Origin: Streptomyces venezuelae | GTDB lineage: Bacteria > Actinomycetota > Actinomycetes > Streptomycetales > Streptomycetaceae | NCBI RefSeq assembly: GCF_008642355.1 | Contig: NZ_CP029193.1 | Span: 806,001 to 870,000 of the forward strand | Length of the DNA: 64,000 nucleotides | Direction of reading: 5' to 3' | Shown: positions 1-8,278 of the stretch, piece by piece | How positions within the stretch are numbered: position 1 is the first letter of the stretch | Layout: every line of letters begins with the position of its first letter | The notes under the pieces: model-generated | Databases searched by the model: none | What the model saw: only the letters and a program-made list of their open reading frames with translations | What the model was told of the DNA's origin: nothing | Program-made: the position numbers and the translations under genes

Positions 1-566
1 GCGTCCGGCAGCAGGCTCCGCGCGGGGTCGAAGCCGGTGTCGAAACGCTCCTGGAGCTCGGTGAAGTAGGAGCACAGGCAGTACTCGGCGTCGGGGTGGC
101 CGGGGTCGACGGTGGCCAGGGCGACCGTCGATGCGGTGAGCAGCCGGTCCACTTCCGCCATGGCGGCGACGAGCCGGGCCCGCTGCGCGGTGTTCAGCGG
201 CTTCAGGAGGGAACCCGCGAGCCGGTCGCTGCGCTCGTCGAGCAGGCCGCGTTCGGCGCGGCCTGCTCCGGTCAGCCGGACCGTGCGGACCCGCCGGTCG
301 CGGGGGTGCGGTTCCACCGTCACCAGGCCGTCGGCCTCCAGGGCGCGCAGCAGGCGGCTGACGTAGCCGGAGTCGAGCCCGAGGCGTTCGCGCAGTCCGC
401 GCACGTCCTGTTCCCGCTCGCCGATCTCCCAGAGGAGCCGGGCCTCGCCGACGGGGCGGTCGCGGCCCAGGTAGTTGTCGTGCAGCACGCCCACGCGTTC
501 GGTGACGGTGCGGTTGAAGCGTCGTACCTGATCGATCTGCTCGGCATTGATCTGCTCGGCGTCCAT
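1..566 (-). CDS. MarR-type regulator, probably fused to a GNAT acetyltransferase (3' end outside window)
   Basis: The visible 188 residues (start MDAEQINAEQ) form a MarR winged helix: an RLGLDSGYVSRLLRALE recognition region, then the wing DRRVRTVRLT. After it comes YCLCSYFTELQERFDTGFDP, the linker typical of actinobacterial proteins with an N-terminal MarR and a C-terminal GNAT domain; the GNAT part would lie beyond base 1. The ATG at 564-566 is supported by AAGG about seven bases upstream. Both the ribosome site and the start codon sit inside a 15-bp perfect inverted repeat, so self-repression is likely. The regulated small molecule is unknown. The dihydroxyacetone kinase gene follows upstream on the same strand with 49 bases between. 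Confidence 0.85.
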   Translation of the reverse strand, partial: MDAEQINAEQIDQVRRFNRTVTERVGVLHDNYLGRDRPVGEARLLWEIGEREQDVRGLRERLGLDSGYVSRLLRALEADGLVTVEPHPRDRRVRTVRLTGAGRAERGLLDERSDRLAGSLLKPLNTAQRARLVAAMAEVDRLLTASTVALATVDPGHPDAEYCLCSYFTELQERFDTGFDPARSLLPD

Positions 567-593
567 TCTCTGACCTTAGTCAGAGAATGGACG
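560..593. promoter_or_regulatory. 15-bp perfect inverted repeat over the marR-like start, probable operator
   Basis: Arms CGTCCATTCTCTGAC (560-574) and GTCAGAGAATGGACG (579-593) are perfect complements around the 4-base centre CTTA. The repeat covers the ATG and Shine-Dalgarno of the minus-strand MarR-type gene. MarR proteins usually bind such symmetric sites near their own promoters, so an autoregulatory operator is the simplest reading. In RNA the same bases would hide the ribosome site and start codon in a hairpin. Confidence 0.6.
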
Positions 594-615
594 TCGGTGA
601 AGGACGAACCTTCGG

Positions 616-2340
616 TCAGATGACGGTGATGTGGCCGGGCGCGGGCAGACGCGGGGCCGTCGCCGGTTCGTGGATGTCCGCGAGAGCCATGAAGAGCAGC
701 GCGACGGCGAGCGCGCCCGGGTCCGGCACGCCGAGCGCGTGGTCACCGACGTAGCTGGCGCGGCCGCGTCGGGGGCGGAGCGACGCGGTGGCGAGGGCGC
801 CTCGGATGGCCGCCTGCGCCGCCTCGGTCAGCGGCGCCTCGGGGGCGTCCGCGCCCCGGGCGGCGGTCAGGGACTCGGCGGCGGGCGCGAGGGCGTCGAC
901 CAGCGTGCAGTCGCCGGGGACCGCGCCGCCCACCCGGTGGATGGCGGCGTGGCCGGCCTCGGCGGCCTCCGCGAGCGCGTCCGCCGTCGGGGCGCCGCCG
1001 TCCGCCGGGGACGCGGCGGCCAGGTGCTGGAAGAGGAGGCCGAACAGGGGGCCGCTGGTGCCTCCGACGTCGTTGAGGAAGGCGTCGGCGAGCGCCGCCG
1101 TGCCGTCCATGCCGGTCTCGTCGGCCAGCTTCACCGCGCGGCGCACGCCTCCGGCGAGGTTGTCGCCGAAGTCGCCGTCGCCGACGAGCTGGTCGAGCTT
1201 GGTGAGGTTGTCGCGGACCTGCGTGACGGTGCGGGCGTAGCGGTCGAGGAGGGCGCGGTCGCCGGTTTCGTGCGGCGCGGACGCGCGGGTGTTCGCGGGC
1301 TTCCGTACGGGCGACTCGGGGGTTTCGCCGCCGACGGCACCCTCCAGCGGGCGCGGCAGGACCAGCGGGGTCCGGGTGGGGGCGGTCCACAGGTCGGCCC
1401 AGCCGTCTTCGAGCCGCGTGAGGGTGAGGGAGAACCCGGCCATGTCCAGGGCGGCGGTGAAGGTGCCGGGGACGACGAGGACGGGGCGGAGGCCGCGGGC
1501 GGTGAGCTCGTCGTTCAGGAGTACCGCGATGGCGTTGAGTTCCAGCTCGGTGGTGGCGCCGAGGCCGTTGACGAGGGCCAGTACGTCGTCGGGTCCGTCG
1601 GGCAGCGCGTCCAGGAGGTCGTCGGCCATGCGCCGGACCAGGTCGCCGGTGGCGGGCCGCGCGATGGTGCGGATGCCGCGCTCGCCGTGGATGCCGACGC
1701 CGTAGTCGAGGGTGCCCTCGTCCAGCTCGAACGCGCGGTGCAGCGTGGTGGGCGAGGTCTGGGCGCGTGCGGCGACGGCGATGCTGCGGGAGCGGGCGAC
1801 GACGCGCCGGCCGAGGTCGGTGAGCTCCTCCAGCGTGGCGCCCCGGTCGGCGGCGGCGCCGAGGAGCTTCTCGACGACGACCGTCGCGGCGGTGCCCCGG
1901 CGGCCGGTCGCACTGTCCGCGCTGTCGGTGGCCAGGTCGTCGTCGACGAGGACGGTGGCGACGGGGATGCCGTCGTGCCGCAGGCGCTCCGCCGCGATCT
2001 GGAAGTTGATCACGTCGCCGGTGTAGTTCTTGACAATGTGCAGGACACCGCCGCTCTTCGCGGCAGCGGCACTCGCCTCGTAGATCTGCCGGTTGTGCGG
2101 GGAGGCGAAGATCTCGCCGGGGCAGACGGCGTCCAGGCCGCCCCGCCCCAGGAGCCCGGTGTGCAGCGGTTCGTGGCCGGAGCCGCCGCCGGAGACCAGG
2201 GCGACCGTGCGGGCCGGGTCGGCGTCGCGGGCCCGCAGGTACAGCGGGCTTTCGTTCACCTCGATCATGCCGGGGTGCGCCAGGGCCAGCCCTCGGGCGG
2301 CGGTCGGCACGGCATCGGTCTCCGGCAGGAAGTGGCTCAT
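616..2340 (-). CDS. Dihydroxyacetone kinase, ATP-dependent, DhaK-DhaL fusion
   Basis: This 574-residue protein phosphorylates dihydroxyacetone to DHAP in the cytoplasm. The DhaK half (about 1-335) has the GGGSGHEP loop at 51-58 and the substrate-binding His218 in GVGIHGERG, which forms a covalent hemiaminal with the substrate in this family. The DhaL half (about 360-574) has the nucleotide and Mg-binding GDGDFGDNLAGG near 387-398. Fusion of the halves and absence of a DhaM phosphotransfer gene point to the ATP-using Citrobacter/eukaryote-type enzyme, not the PTS type. The ATG at 2340 is chosen for GGAGAG upstream and because DhaK homology begins there; the open frame extends upstream without homology. 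A palindromic element lies 43-61 bases upstream. Confidence 0.93.
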   Translation of the reverse strand: MSHFLPETDAVPTAARGLALAHPGMIEVNESPLYLRARDADPARTVALVSGGGSGHEPLHTGLLGRGGLDAVCPGEIFASPHNRQIYEASAAAAKSGGVLHIVKNYTGDVINFQIAAERLRHDGIPVATVLVDDDLATDSADSATGRRGTAATVVVEKLLGAAADRGATLEELTDLGRRVVARSRSIAVAARAQTSPTTLHRAFELDEGTLDYGVGIHGERGIRTIARPATGDLVRRMADDLLDALPDGPDDVLALVNGLGATTELELNAIAVLLNDELTARGLRPVLVVPGTFTAALDMAGFSLTLTRLEDGWADLWTAPTRTPLVLPRPLEGAVGGETPESPVRKPANTRASAPHETGDRALLDRYARTVTQVRDNLTKLDQLVGDGDFGDNLAGGVRRAVKLADETGMDGTAALADAFLNDVGGTSGPLFGLLFQHLAAASPADGGAPTADALAEAAEAGHAAIHRVGGAVPGDCTLVDALAPAAESLTAARGADAPEAPLTEAAQAAIRGALATASLRPRRGRASYVGDHALGVPDPGALAVALLFMALADIHEPATAPRLPAPGHITVI

Positions 2341-2382
2341 CGTCGAACTCTCCAAGGGTGTGCTCGTGGCGTACGCGACGGC

Positions 2383-2401
2383 TGGTCCGTGACCACTGGT
2401 C
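2383..2401. promoter_or_regulatory. Alternating TGGTC/GACCA half-sites upstream of dhaKL
   Basis: TGGTC-CGT-GACCA-C-TGGTC gives two overlapping perfect palindromes sharing the middle half-site. It lies 43-61 bases upstream of the DhaK-DhaL start codon, where a promoter is expected. A regulator site is likely by position and symmetry; the protein is unknown. Confidence 0.4.
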
Positions 2402-2666
2402 CGTGCCGGTCGACTCGCCGGTCGGCGACGCGGTGGCTGTGGTCCTCCACCCGGAACCCGGGAGTTCCGGACCATGCCGGGCGGCGTGGCGCCCACCCTG
2501 CCTCCGCGCCCCGCGCCAAGGTCGGCACGCCCGGATACCGGCACGCCGACGTTCCGGTCCCCGCCGCGATGTGCGAGGCTGACACCGTGCCCCGGACCGG
2601 GCCGAGATCGGCGAAGGGCGCGCGGCACCCCCGTACGACAGCTTCATCTTTGCGAGGTCTTTACAG
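2402..2666. other. Intergenic region between dhaKL and the MmyB-like regulator
   Basis: The divergent gap from 2341 to 2666 must hold promoters for both genes. Apart from the half-sites at 2383-2401 I see no clear -35/-10 pair, hairpin or small gene in it. Confidence 0.4.
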
Positions 2667-3464
2667 TTGGTGGACGCGCGACGCGAGGATCTCGGGCGGA
2701 TGCTGCGTGCGTGGCGGATGGCCCGCGACCCGGCCCTGCTCCCCGGCCCCGTCCCCTTCCGCGGCCATCGCTCGTACCTCACGCAGCTCGACATGGCATT
2801 GCTGCTCGGGGTCTCCGAACGCTGGTACCGCGCCCTGGAGCGGGGCGAGGACCGCAAGTACGCGCGCGAGATGATCGACGGCGTCGTACGGATCCTGGAC
2901 CTCTCCCCCGGCCAGGCGACCGCCCTCCACCGCGGCACCGGCCACCAGCCGCCCCGCTACCGGGCGGGGAGCGTGCGGCCCGACGACGCGATGCTCGATC
3001 TGCTGCACCAGCAGCGCCGGGTGAGCTGGATCTGCGACCAGGCCTGGGACGTGCTCGCCGTCAACGCCGTGGCGGCACGCCACTGCCCCTGGCTGGCCCG
3101 GCCGGACGCGAACGTCATGACTTGGGCGTTCTCCGCGGAGGCCCGGTATCAGCTGCGTGACTGGGACGCGAAGTGGGCGGTTCCGCTGCTCGGCCGGCTC
3201 CGCCTCGCCTGGCAGCGCTGGCCGGACAACGAGCGCCTGGACGACGTGGTGCGGACCGTGCGGCGCGAGCCGGGCGTCGCCGAGCTGTGGGAACGTACGG
3301 CGGACGTCCGGGCGCCGCACGACGACGCGGCGCTCCCCGTGTACTTCCCGCTGGTGGCGCCCGACCCGGTCGACGTGCGCGTCGCGGCGTACGGGCGCTT
3401 CGGCGACACGGCGCTGCGCTGGCTGGTCCTCACCCCCGTTGACCCGTCGGTCACGTTTCCCTGA
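2667..3464 (+). CDS. Helix-turn-helix regulator with MmyB-like ligand domain
   Basis: This 265-residue protein has an N-terminal XRE-type HTH (about 36-62; LDMALLLGVSERWYRALERG) and a C-terminal MmyB-like domain. The latter is recognised by VSWICDQAWDVLAVNAVA and by the W-rich stretch ending ALRWLVLTPVDP, the usual end of the family. Such proteins are DNA-binding regulators whose sensor domain has a PAS-like fold that binds fatty acids in one known structure. The start is TTG 2667 (GAGG nine bases before) or the next codon, GTG 2670. It is divergent from dhaKL; whether it controls that gene cannot be read from the sequence. Confidence 0.85.
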   Translation: MVDARREDLGRMLRAWRMARDPALLPGPVPFRGHRSYLTQLDMALLLGVSERWYRALERGEDRKYAREMIDGVVRILDLSPGQATALHRGTGHQPPRYRAGSVRPDDAMLDLLHQQRRVSWICDQAWDVLAVNAVAARHCPWLARPDANVMTWAFSAEARYQLRDWDAKWAVPLLGRLRLAWQRWPDNERLDDVVRTVRREPGVAELWERTADVRAPHDDAALPVYFPLVAPDPVDVRVAAYGRFGDTALRWLVLTPVDPSVTFP

Positions 3465-3488
3465 GACGGACGGCCCGGGGCCGGGAGG

Positions 3489-4541
3489 TCAGGCGTCCAG
3501 GGTGCCGAGCCAGTCCGTCACGATCCCGTTGACCTCGTCGGGGCGTTCCTGCTGGACCCAGTGGCCGCAGCCGTCGAGGACGTGCGAGGAGCGCAGGCCC
3601 GGCAGGGTGTCGGGGAACGCCTCGATCGCGTCGGCGAGCCACGTGGTCGAGGCGTCCAGGGCTCCCCCGACGAACAGGGACGGCCGGCGGACCGGGGCGC
3701 CGGCGAAGCGCGGCGTGAGGTCCTCCCAGTCCCGGTCCATGGCGCGGTAGCGGTTGAGGGCGCCGGTGAGGCCGGTCCGTTCGAACTCCTCGGCGTACAC
3801 GTCGAGGTCGCGCTCGTCGAGCCACGCGGGCAGCCGCGCACCCGAAGCCCCGGGAGCCCCCGGAACCGGCGGTACTCCCGTCACGGCCGGGAACCGGTCC
3901 CGCAGCCGTCCGCCGCGGCTCACGAAGTGCGGGTCCGGCGCGTCGGGGCCCGGCATCGTGTCGCCGGAGAGCGCGGCGTAGAAACCGGCGAGCCAGCCCC
4001 GTACGTCGGGCTCGATCTCCGCCTCGGCGCGGCCGGGCTCCTGGAAGTACGAGACGTAGAACTCCTCGTCCCCGCCCATCCCGGCGAACACCTCACTGGG
4101 TCGCGGCCCACCCGGTGGGGTGTACGGGACACTCAGCAGCCCGACCGCGCGGAAGACGTCGGGCCTGACGAGCGCGGAGTGCGCGGCGACGGTCGCGCCC
4201 CAGTCGTGCCCCACGACCACGGCGGTCTCCTCGCCGAGCGCACGCACCACGGCGACGCCGTCCTCGACCAGGTCGAGCATCCGGTACGCGGCGGCGTCCG
4301 CGGGGCGCGACGAACGGCCGTAGCCGCGCATGTCGACGGCGACCGCGCGGTATCCGGCCGCGGCCAGGGCGGGCAGCTGATGGCGCCAGGAGTACCAGGA
4401 CTCGGGGAAGCCGTGCACCAGCAGCACGAGGGGCCCCTGACCCTGCTCCACGAGGTGAACGCGGCCCGCGGGCGAAGGGACCAGACGGTGGGTCGGACGT
4501 CCGGCGGACGGCGGACAGGTCAGCGGCTGCGCGGACGACAT
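3489..4541 (-). CDS. Alpha/beta-hydrolase, epoxide hydrolase family
   Basis: This 350-residue protein has the epoxide hydrolase pattern: oxyanion-hole HGFPESW at 43-49, nucleophile Asp113 in GHDWGA, a cap-domain Tyr in NRYRAMDRDW, an acid in the late strand (GALDAS) and the catalytic His in GCGHWVQQE near the C-terminus. Asp rather than Ser as nucleophile favours epoxide hydrolase over esterase; the same Asp pattern also occurs in haloalkane and haloacetate dehalogenases. The ATG at 4541 has GAGGAG upstream; the longer open frame adds 18 unrelated residues. The SDR gene lies 105 bases upstream on the same strand, and an inverted repeat (GGAACG-N11-CGTTCC) in that gap may carry its own regulation. 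Substrate unknown. Confidence 0.88.
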   Translation of the reverse strand: MSSAQPLTCPPSAGRPTHRLVPSPAGRVHLVEQGQGPLVLLVHGFPESWYSWRHQLPALAAAGYRAVAVDMRGYGRSSRPADAAAYRMLDLVEDGVAVVRALGEETAVVVGHDWGATVAAHSALVRPDVFRAVGLLSVPYTPPGGPRPSEVFAGMGGDEEFYVSYFQEPGRAEAEIEPDVRGWLAGFYAALSGDTMPGPDAPDPHFVSRGGRLRDRFPAVTGVPPVPGAPGASGARLPAWLDERDLDVYAEEFERTGLTGALNRYRAMDRDWEDLTPRFAGAPVRRPSLFVGGALDASTTWLADAIEAFPDTLPGLRSSHVLDGCGHWVQQERPDEVNGIVTDWLGTLDA

Positions 4542-4646
4542 GGGCACTCCTCGGCTCCGGCGACGACGTGCCCCGAGCATGCGACGCGCGTCCACGACGG
4601 AACGATGTTCGTTGCCGTTCCGGCAAACAGGGGCCGCTACCAGCCG

Positions 4647-5441
4647 TTACGGAACGATCGAGTCCACATAGCCGCCGTCCACCCGTACCGCTCCGCCCGT
4701 CGTCGCGGACGCCAGGGGGGAGCTGAGGTAGACGACCATGTTCGCGATCTCCTCCGGCTCGATGAGGCGCTGGATCAGGGACTGGGGGCGGTGCTCCGTC
4801 ATGAACTTCCGCTGCGCCTCGTCCCACGGCAGCGCGCGGTCCACCAGTTCGTAGACGAAGTCCTCCACGCCGCCGGTGTGCGTCGGCCCCGCGATCACGG
4901 AGTTGACGGTGACGCCGGACCCCGCCGCCTCCTTCGCGAAGCCCCGCGACACGGCGAGCAGCGCGGTCTTCGACATGCCGTAGTGGATCATCTCCGCGGG
5001 CGTGACGAGCGCCGAGTCGCTGGCGATGTTCAGGACGCGGCCCCAGGAGCGGTCCTTCATGCCGGGCAGGTAGTGGCGGATCATGCGCACGGCGGTCAGT
5101 ACGTTGACCTCGAAGTAGCGGCGCCATTCGTCGTCGGTGATGTCGAGGGCGGGCTCGGCACCGAAGACGCCGAGGTTGTTCACGAGGATGTCCGCCCGCG
5201 GCACGGCGTCGAACACCTGCCGCGCGCCCTCGTCCGTGGAGATGTCGCCCGGCGCGGCGAGGAACCCGGCGCCGTCGCACTCCCCCTTGAGCCGGTCGAC
5301 GGCGGCGTCCACGGAGTCGCGGGACCGGCCGTTCACCGCGACCTCGGCGCCCGCCCGCGCCAGGCCGACGGCGATCGCCGCGCCGATCCCCTGGGTCGAA
5401 CCGGTGACGAGCGCGGTCTTGCCGGAAAGGTCGACGAGCAT
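4647..5441 (-). CDS. Short-chain dehydrogenase/reductase
   Basis: This 264-residue classical SDR has the cofactor loop TGSTQGIG (13-20), the NNLG motif after the fourth strand, a catalytic Ser near 143, and Tyr154-x3-Lys158 in YGMSK. The C-terminal GGAVRVDGGYVDSIVP is standard for the family. It should reduce or oxidise a carbonyl or alcohol with NAD(P)(H); the substrate is not evident. The ATG at 5441 has AGGAGG about eight bases upstream. The gene ends in TAA, uncommon in this GC-rich window. It lies upstream of the epoxide hydrolase on the same strand, so an oxidative detoxification or catabolic pair is possible. Confidence 0.92.
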   Translation of the reverse strand: MLVDLSGKTALVTGSTQGIGAAIAVGLARAGAEVAVNGRSRDSVDAAVDRLKGECDGAGFLAAPGDISTDEGARQVFDAVPRADILVNNLGVFGAEPALDITDDEWRRYFEVNVLTAVRMIRHYLPGMKDRSWGRVLNIASDSALVTPAEMIHYGMSKTALLAVSRGFAKEAAGSGVTVNSVIAGPTHTGGVEDFVYELVDRALPWDEAQRKFMTEHRPQSLIQRLIEPEEIANMVVYLSSPLASATTGGAVRVDGGYVDSIVP

Positions 5442-5651
5442 GGGGTGTACCTCCTGGGGTTCCTGTCCTGCTCTGCCTGCTCTGCCCCTCCCTGTCTACC
5501 CCTTGCGGGAGAGGGCCCACAGCCCGTCGCGGCGCCATGCGGTTCTCCGTCCGGTCGGATGCCGTCCTGCGGGCGGGGGCCGCTCCCAAGACTGAACCAC
5601 GTACCCCGTTCGGACGAGCATCACGGGCCTCCCCCGTGTCGTCCTGTTCGA

Positions 5652-5685
5652 GTGAGCCCATGAAGCGAGTGACCCCATGAAGCGA
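5652..5685 (+). repeat. 17-bp tandem duplication of the initiation region, creating a 6-codon upstream ORF
   Basis: GTGAGCCCATGAAGCGA (5652-5668) is followed directly by GTGACCCCATGAAGCGA (5669-5685), one mismatch. The first copy carries an ATG at 5660 that reads six codons (MKRVTP) and stops at TGA 5678-5680. That stop overlaps the downstream ATG 5677-5679 as ATGA, so the duplication has made a tiny upstream cistron coupled to the PAP2-kinase gene. Confidence 0.75.
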
Positions 5686-7230
5686 CGGATCGCCGGCGTC
5701 GACCGGCGGTGGTTCGAGCGGGTGGCGTCGGCGCGGCTGCCCGGCGCGGAGCAGGTGCTGCCGCCGCTGAGCAGGTCGGCGAACCACGGGCGGCTCTGGC
5801 TGGGCACGGCCGCCGCCCTCGCGGTCGTCGGCGGTCCCGCGGCCAAGCGTGCCGCGCGGCGTGGTGTGGGCGCCCTGGCGCTCGCCTCGGTGACGACGAA
5901 CGCGGTGGCCAAGTACGCCGTACGCCGACGCCGTCCCGTCCTCACCACCGTCCCCGCGATGCGACGGCTCTCCAAGGCGCCGTGGACGTCGTCGTTCCCG
6001 TCCGGGCACGCCGCGTCGGCGGCGGCGTTCGCGGTGGGGGTGGCGCTGGAGGCGCCCCGGTACGGCGCGCTGCTCGCGCCGGTCGCCGCGGCCGTCGCGT
6101 TCTCCCGGGTGTACGTGGGGGTGCACTACCCCGGCGACGTGCTCGCGGGCTGCGTGCTCGGTGCGGCGGCGGCCGCGGTGACCTGCTACTGGTGGCCGCC
6201 GCACCCCCAGCCCGCCCAGTTCCGTCGCACCCGGGTGAAGGCGCCGGCGCTGCCTGAGGGCGAGGGGCTCGTCGTCGTTCTCAACTCCGGTTCGGGGAGG
6301 GGCGTTCCGGGGCGTCTGCCCCCGGGCGAGCATCTGGAGCTGCTGCTGCCGAAGGCGGAGATCCTGTCGTGCGGTCCGGGCGACGACCTCGACGCGGTCC
6401 TGGACGAGGCGGTCGCGCGGGCGACCGGGGCGGGCGGGGTGCTCGGTGTGTGCGGCGGGGACGGCACGGTGAACGCCACGGCCCGGCGTGCCGCGGCGGC
6501 GGGGCTGGCGCTCGCGGTCTTCCCCGGCGGCACGCTGAACCACTTCGCGCTGGACGTGGGCACGCCCACCTTCGAGGACACCGCGCACGCCGTGGCGCGG
6601 GGCGAGGCGGTCCGCGTCGATCTGGCGCGGGTGCGGGACGGAGAGGGCAGGGACATCGCGGGGTTCGTCAACACGTTCAGCATCGGCATCTACCCCGAAC
6701 TCGTCAGCAGGCGCGAGAAGTTGGAGGGGCGCATCGGCAAGTGGCCGGCTGCCGCCGTGTCGTTCGTCGAGGTGCTGCGGACCGCGGCGCCGCTGCGGAT
6801 CCGGCTCGACGGCCACGACCGTGTGCTGTGGCTGCTCTTCGCGGGCAACGGGCAGTACGTGCCGGACGGCCTCGCGCTCACGCACCGGCCCCGCCTGGAC
6901 GACGGCCTCCTCGACATCCGTACCGTCGACGCGGAGGCGCCGCTCGCCCGGTCGCGCGTCGCCCTCTCCGCGCTGGGCGGTGCGCTGCGGCGTTCGCGGG
7001 TGTTCCGCTCCGAACGCGTCGAGGAGTTGCGGCTCAGCGGTCTCGAGAACGTGACGGGTCTCGCGTATGACGGTGAGACCGCACCGACGCCGGACGCCCT
7101 GGTCCTGGACAAGCTGCGCTCCGCGCTGACGGTGTACAGCCCGGCGGCCCAACTCGACGAGATCGCCCAGCGGGCCCGCACGCTGACACTGGCGGCGAAC
7201 CGGCAGCCGAGGCGGGGACCGGTCGCCTGA
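5677..7230 (+). CDS. PAP2 phosphatase fused to a diacylglycerol-kinase-like catalytic domain
   Basis: In this 517-residue fusion, residues 1-180 are a PAP2 phosphatase with KYAVRRRRP, FPSGHAAS and SRVYVGVHYPGD, that is all three motifs including both catalytic His and the final Asp. Hydrophobic segments lie between them. Residues about 195-500 form a DAGK/YegS-like domain with a GGDGTVN nucleotide loop and FPGGTLNHFA. One half can remove and the other add a phosphate on a lipid, so phosphatidic acid or polyprenyl lipid turnover at the membrane is likely. The ATG at 5677 has only a weak ribosome site and overlaps the stop of a 6-codon upstream ORF, suggesting coupled translation. Confidence 0.9.
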   Translation: MKRRIAGVDRRWFERVASARLPGAEQVLPPLSRSANHGRLWLGTAAALAVVGGPAAKRAARRGVGALALASVTTNAVAKYAVRRRRPVLTTVPAMRRLSKAPWTSSFPSGHAASAAAFAVGVALEAPRYGALLAPVAAAVAFSRVYVGVHYPGDVLAGCVLGAAAAAVTCYWWPPHPQPAQFRRTRVKAPALPEGEGLVVVLNSGSGRGVPGRLPPGEHLELLLPKAEILSCGPGDDLDAVLDEAVARATGAGGVLGVCGGDGTVNATARRAAAAGLALAVFPGGTLNHFALDVGTPTFEDTAHAVARGEAVRVDLARVRDGEGRDIAGFVNTFSIGIYPELVSRREKLEGRIGKWPAAAVSFVEVLRTAAPLRIRLDGHDRVLWLLFAGNGQYVPDGLALTHRPRLDDGLLDIRTVDAEAPLARSRVALSALGGALRRSRVFRSERVEELRLSGLENVTGLAYDGETAPTPDALVLDKLRSALTVYSPAAQLDEIAQRARTLTLAANRQPRRGPVA

Positions 7231-7262
7231 TCCCTTGCGCCCGCCCCGCCCCCTTCACTTCA

Positions 7263-7946
7263 ATGCGCCCTATGGCGGCCCGTCGAACGACCTCGCAGCG
7301 GCAGAACGGCAGCACGGCGTCCGCGGACGGCGGCGGTGACGGTGCCATGGGCGGGGACGCCGTGCTGCCGCCCACCGCGTGGGCCGTGCTCGGGCTCCTG
7401 TCCTTCCCCGGGGAGCGGACCGGGTACGAGCTGAAGAAGTGGGCGGACGCCTCCCTCCGCTTCTTCTACTGGTCACCCGCCATCAGCCAGATCTACGCCG
7501 AGCTGCGCCGCCTCGAAGCGCTCGGGTACGCCACGTCGCGCCGCTCGGGGCCGGAGGCCCCGCGTACGAAGCGGGCGTACGCCATCACGGACGAAGGGCG
7601 TGCCGCGCTGGCCGCGTGGGCCGACGGCGGCCGGGACGTGGGCCCACCCGTCCTCAAGCACCCGCTGCTCCTGCGCATCTGGCTGGGCCACCTCACCGCC
7701 CCCGACCGGCTGCGGGATCTCGTGGCCGAACACATCGCACAGACCCGGGGCGAACTGAGGGAGGCCAGGGACGCGCTGGCCCGCGTGGACCGGTCGGACG
7801 GACCGCAGTCGTGGTCGCACCCACAGGTCGCCCTGCGCTGGAGCGAACGGCGCCTGGAGGCGGAGGTGGGCCTGGCGGAGGCGATGCTCGACGACTTGGC
7901 CGAGCTGGAGGCTCGGGGAGCACGCGGCGGCGTCGACGGACCGTAG
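7263..7946 (+). CDS. PadR family transcriptional regulator
   Basis: This 227-residue protein has a PadR winged helix: WAVLGLLSFPGERTGYELKK, then SPAISQIYAELRRLEALGYA, with the wing KRAYAITDEGRAAL. A C-terminal helical region (about 130-220) resembles the Vir/AphA-type dimerisation arm. Three ATGs are possible (7263, 7272 and 7347, the last just before the conserved domain); none has a strong ribosome site, so the first 28 residues, low in complexity, are uncertain. It lies 32 bases after the PAP2-kinase gene on the same strand and may be co-transcribed. Ligand and targets unknown. Confidence 0.85.
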   Translation: MRPMAARRTTSQRQNGSTASADGGGDGAMGGDAVLPPTAWAVLGLLSFPGERTGYELKKWADASLRFFYWSPAISQIYAELRRLEALGYATSRRSGPEAPRTKRAYAITDEGRAALAAWADGGRDVGPPVLKHPLLLRIWLGHLTAPDRLRDLVAEHIAQTRGELREARDALARVDRSDGPQSWSHPQVALRWSERRLEAEVGLAEAMLDDLAELEARGARGGVDGP

Positions 7947-8278
7947 GCGTCGGGGCCGGGCGGCGAGGCGGCGACGGCGTGGTCCGGCCGACCGCGCCGG
8001 GGGCGCGATCCGCTCCGGCGCGCCGCCGTGGCGGCCCGTGCTGATGCACCCCCGCGGCCGGGGGCGACCGGTGACGGTGAAGCTCGTCGGCGGGGCGTCG
8101 TGGCTCCGGGCGGCCGGGCGTTGGTGGGGAAACGGCGCGCCCGGCGTCAACTCCCGCTGCCCGTAGGTCAACTCGTGGAGGACTCGCCCACGCCAGGGTG
8201 AAGCGGCTGGCCGTGACGGTGGTGCCGGGGGTAGGACGGGCGGGTCAGTCGTCCTCCGCCGTTCGGAGCAGCGCACCC
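7947..8278. other. Intergenic region with two GTCAACTC direct repeats
   Basis: About 330 bases without a convincing gene. GTCAACTC occurs at 8146-8153 and again at 8167-8174, exactly 21 bases apart, two helical turns, as for tandem binding of one regulator on one DNA face. Read on the minus strand each copy gives GAGTTGAC, which also resembles a -35 element. Nothing else stands out. Confidence 0.35.

Noticed and set aside
631..2874. 747-residue plus-strand open frame
   Set aside because: Antisense to dhaKL and then out of frame with the MmyB-like gene; Gly/Arg/Val-rich sequence typical of shadow frames.
3471..3483. Terminator between the MmyB-like and epoxide hydrolase genes
   Set aside because: CGGCCC-G-GGGCCG is symmetric but would leave a one-base loop and a very short stem, so support is weak.
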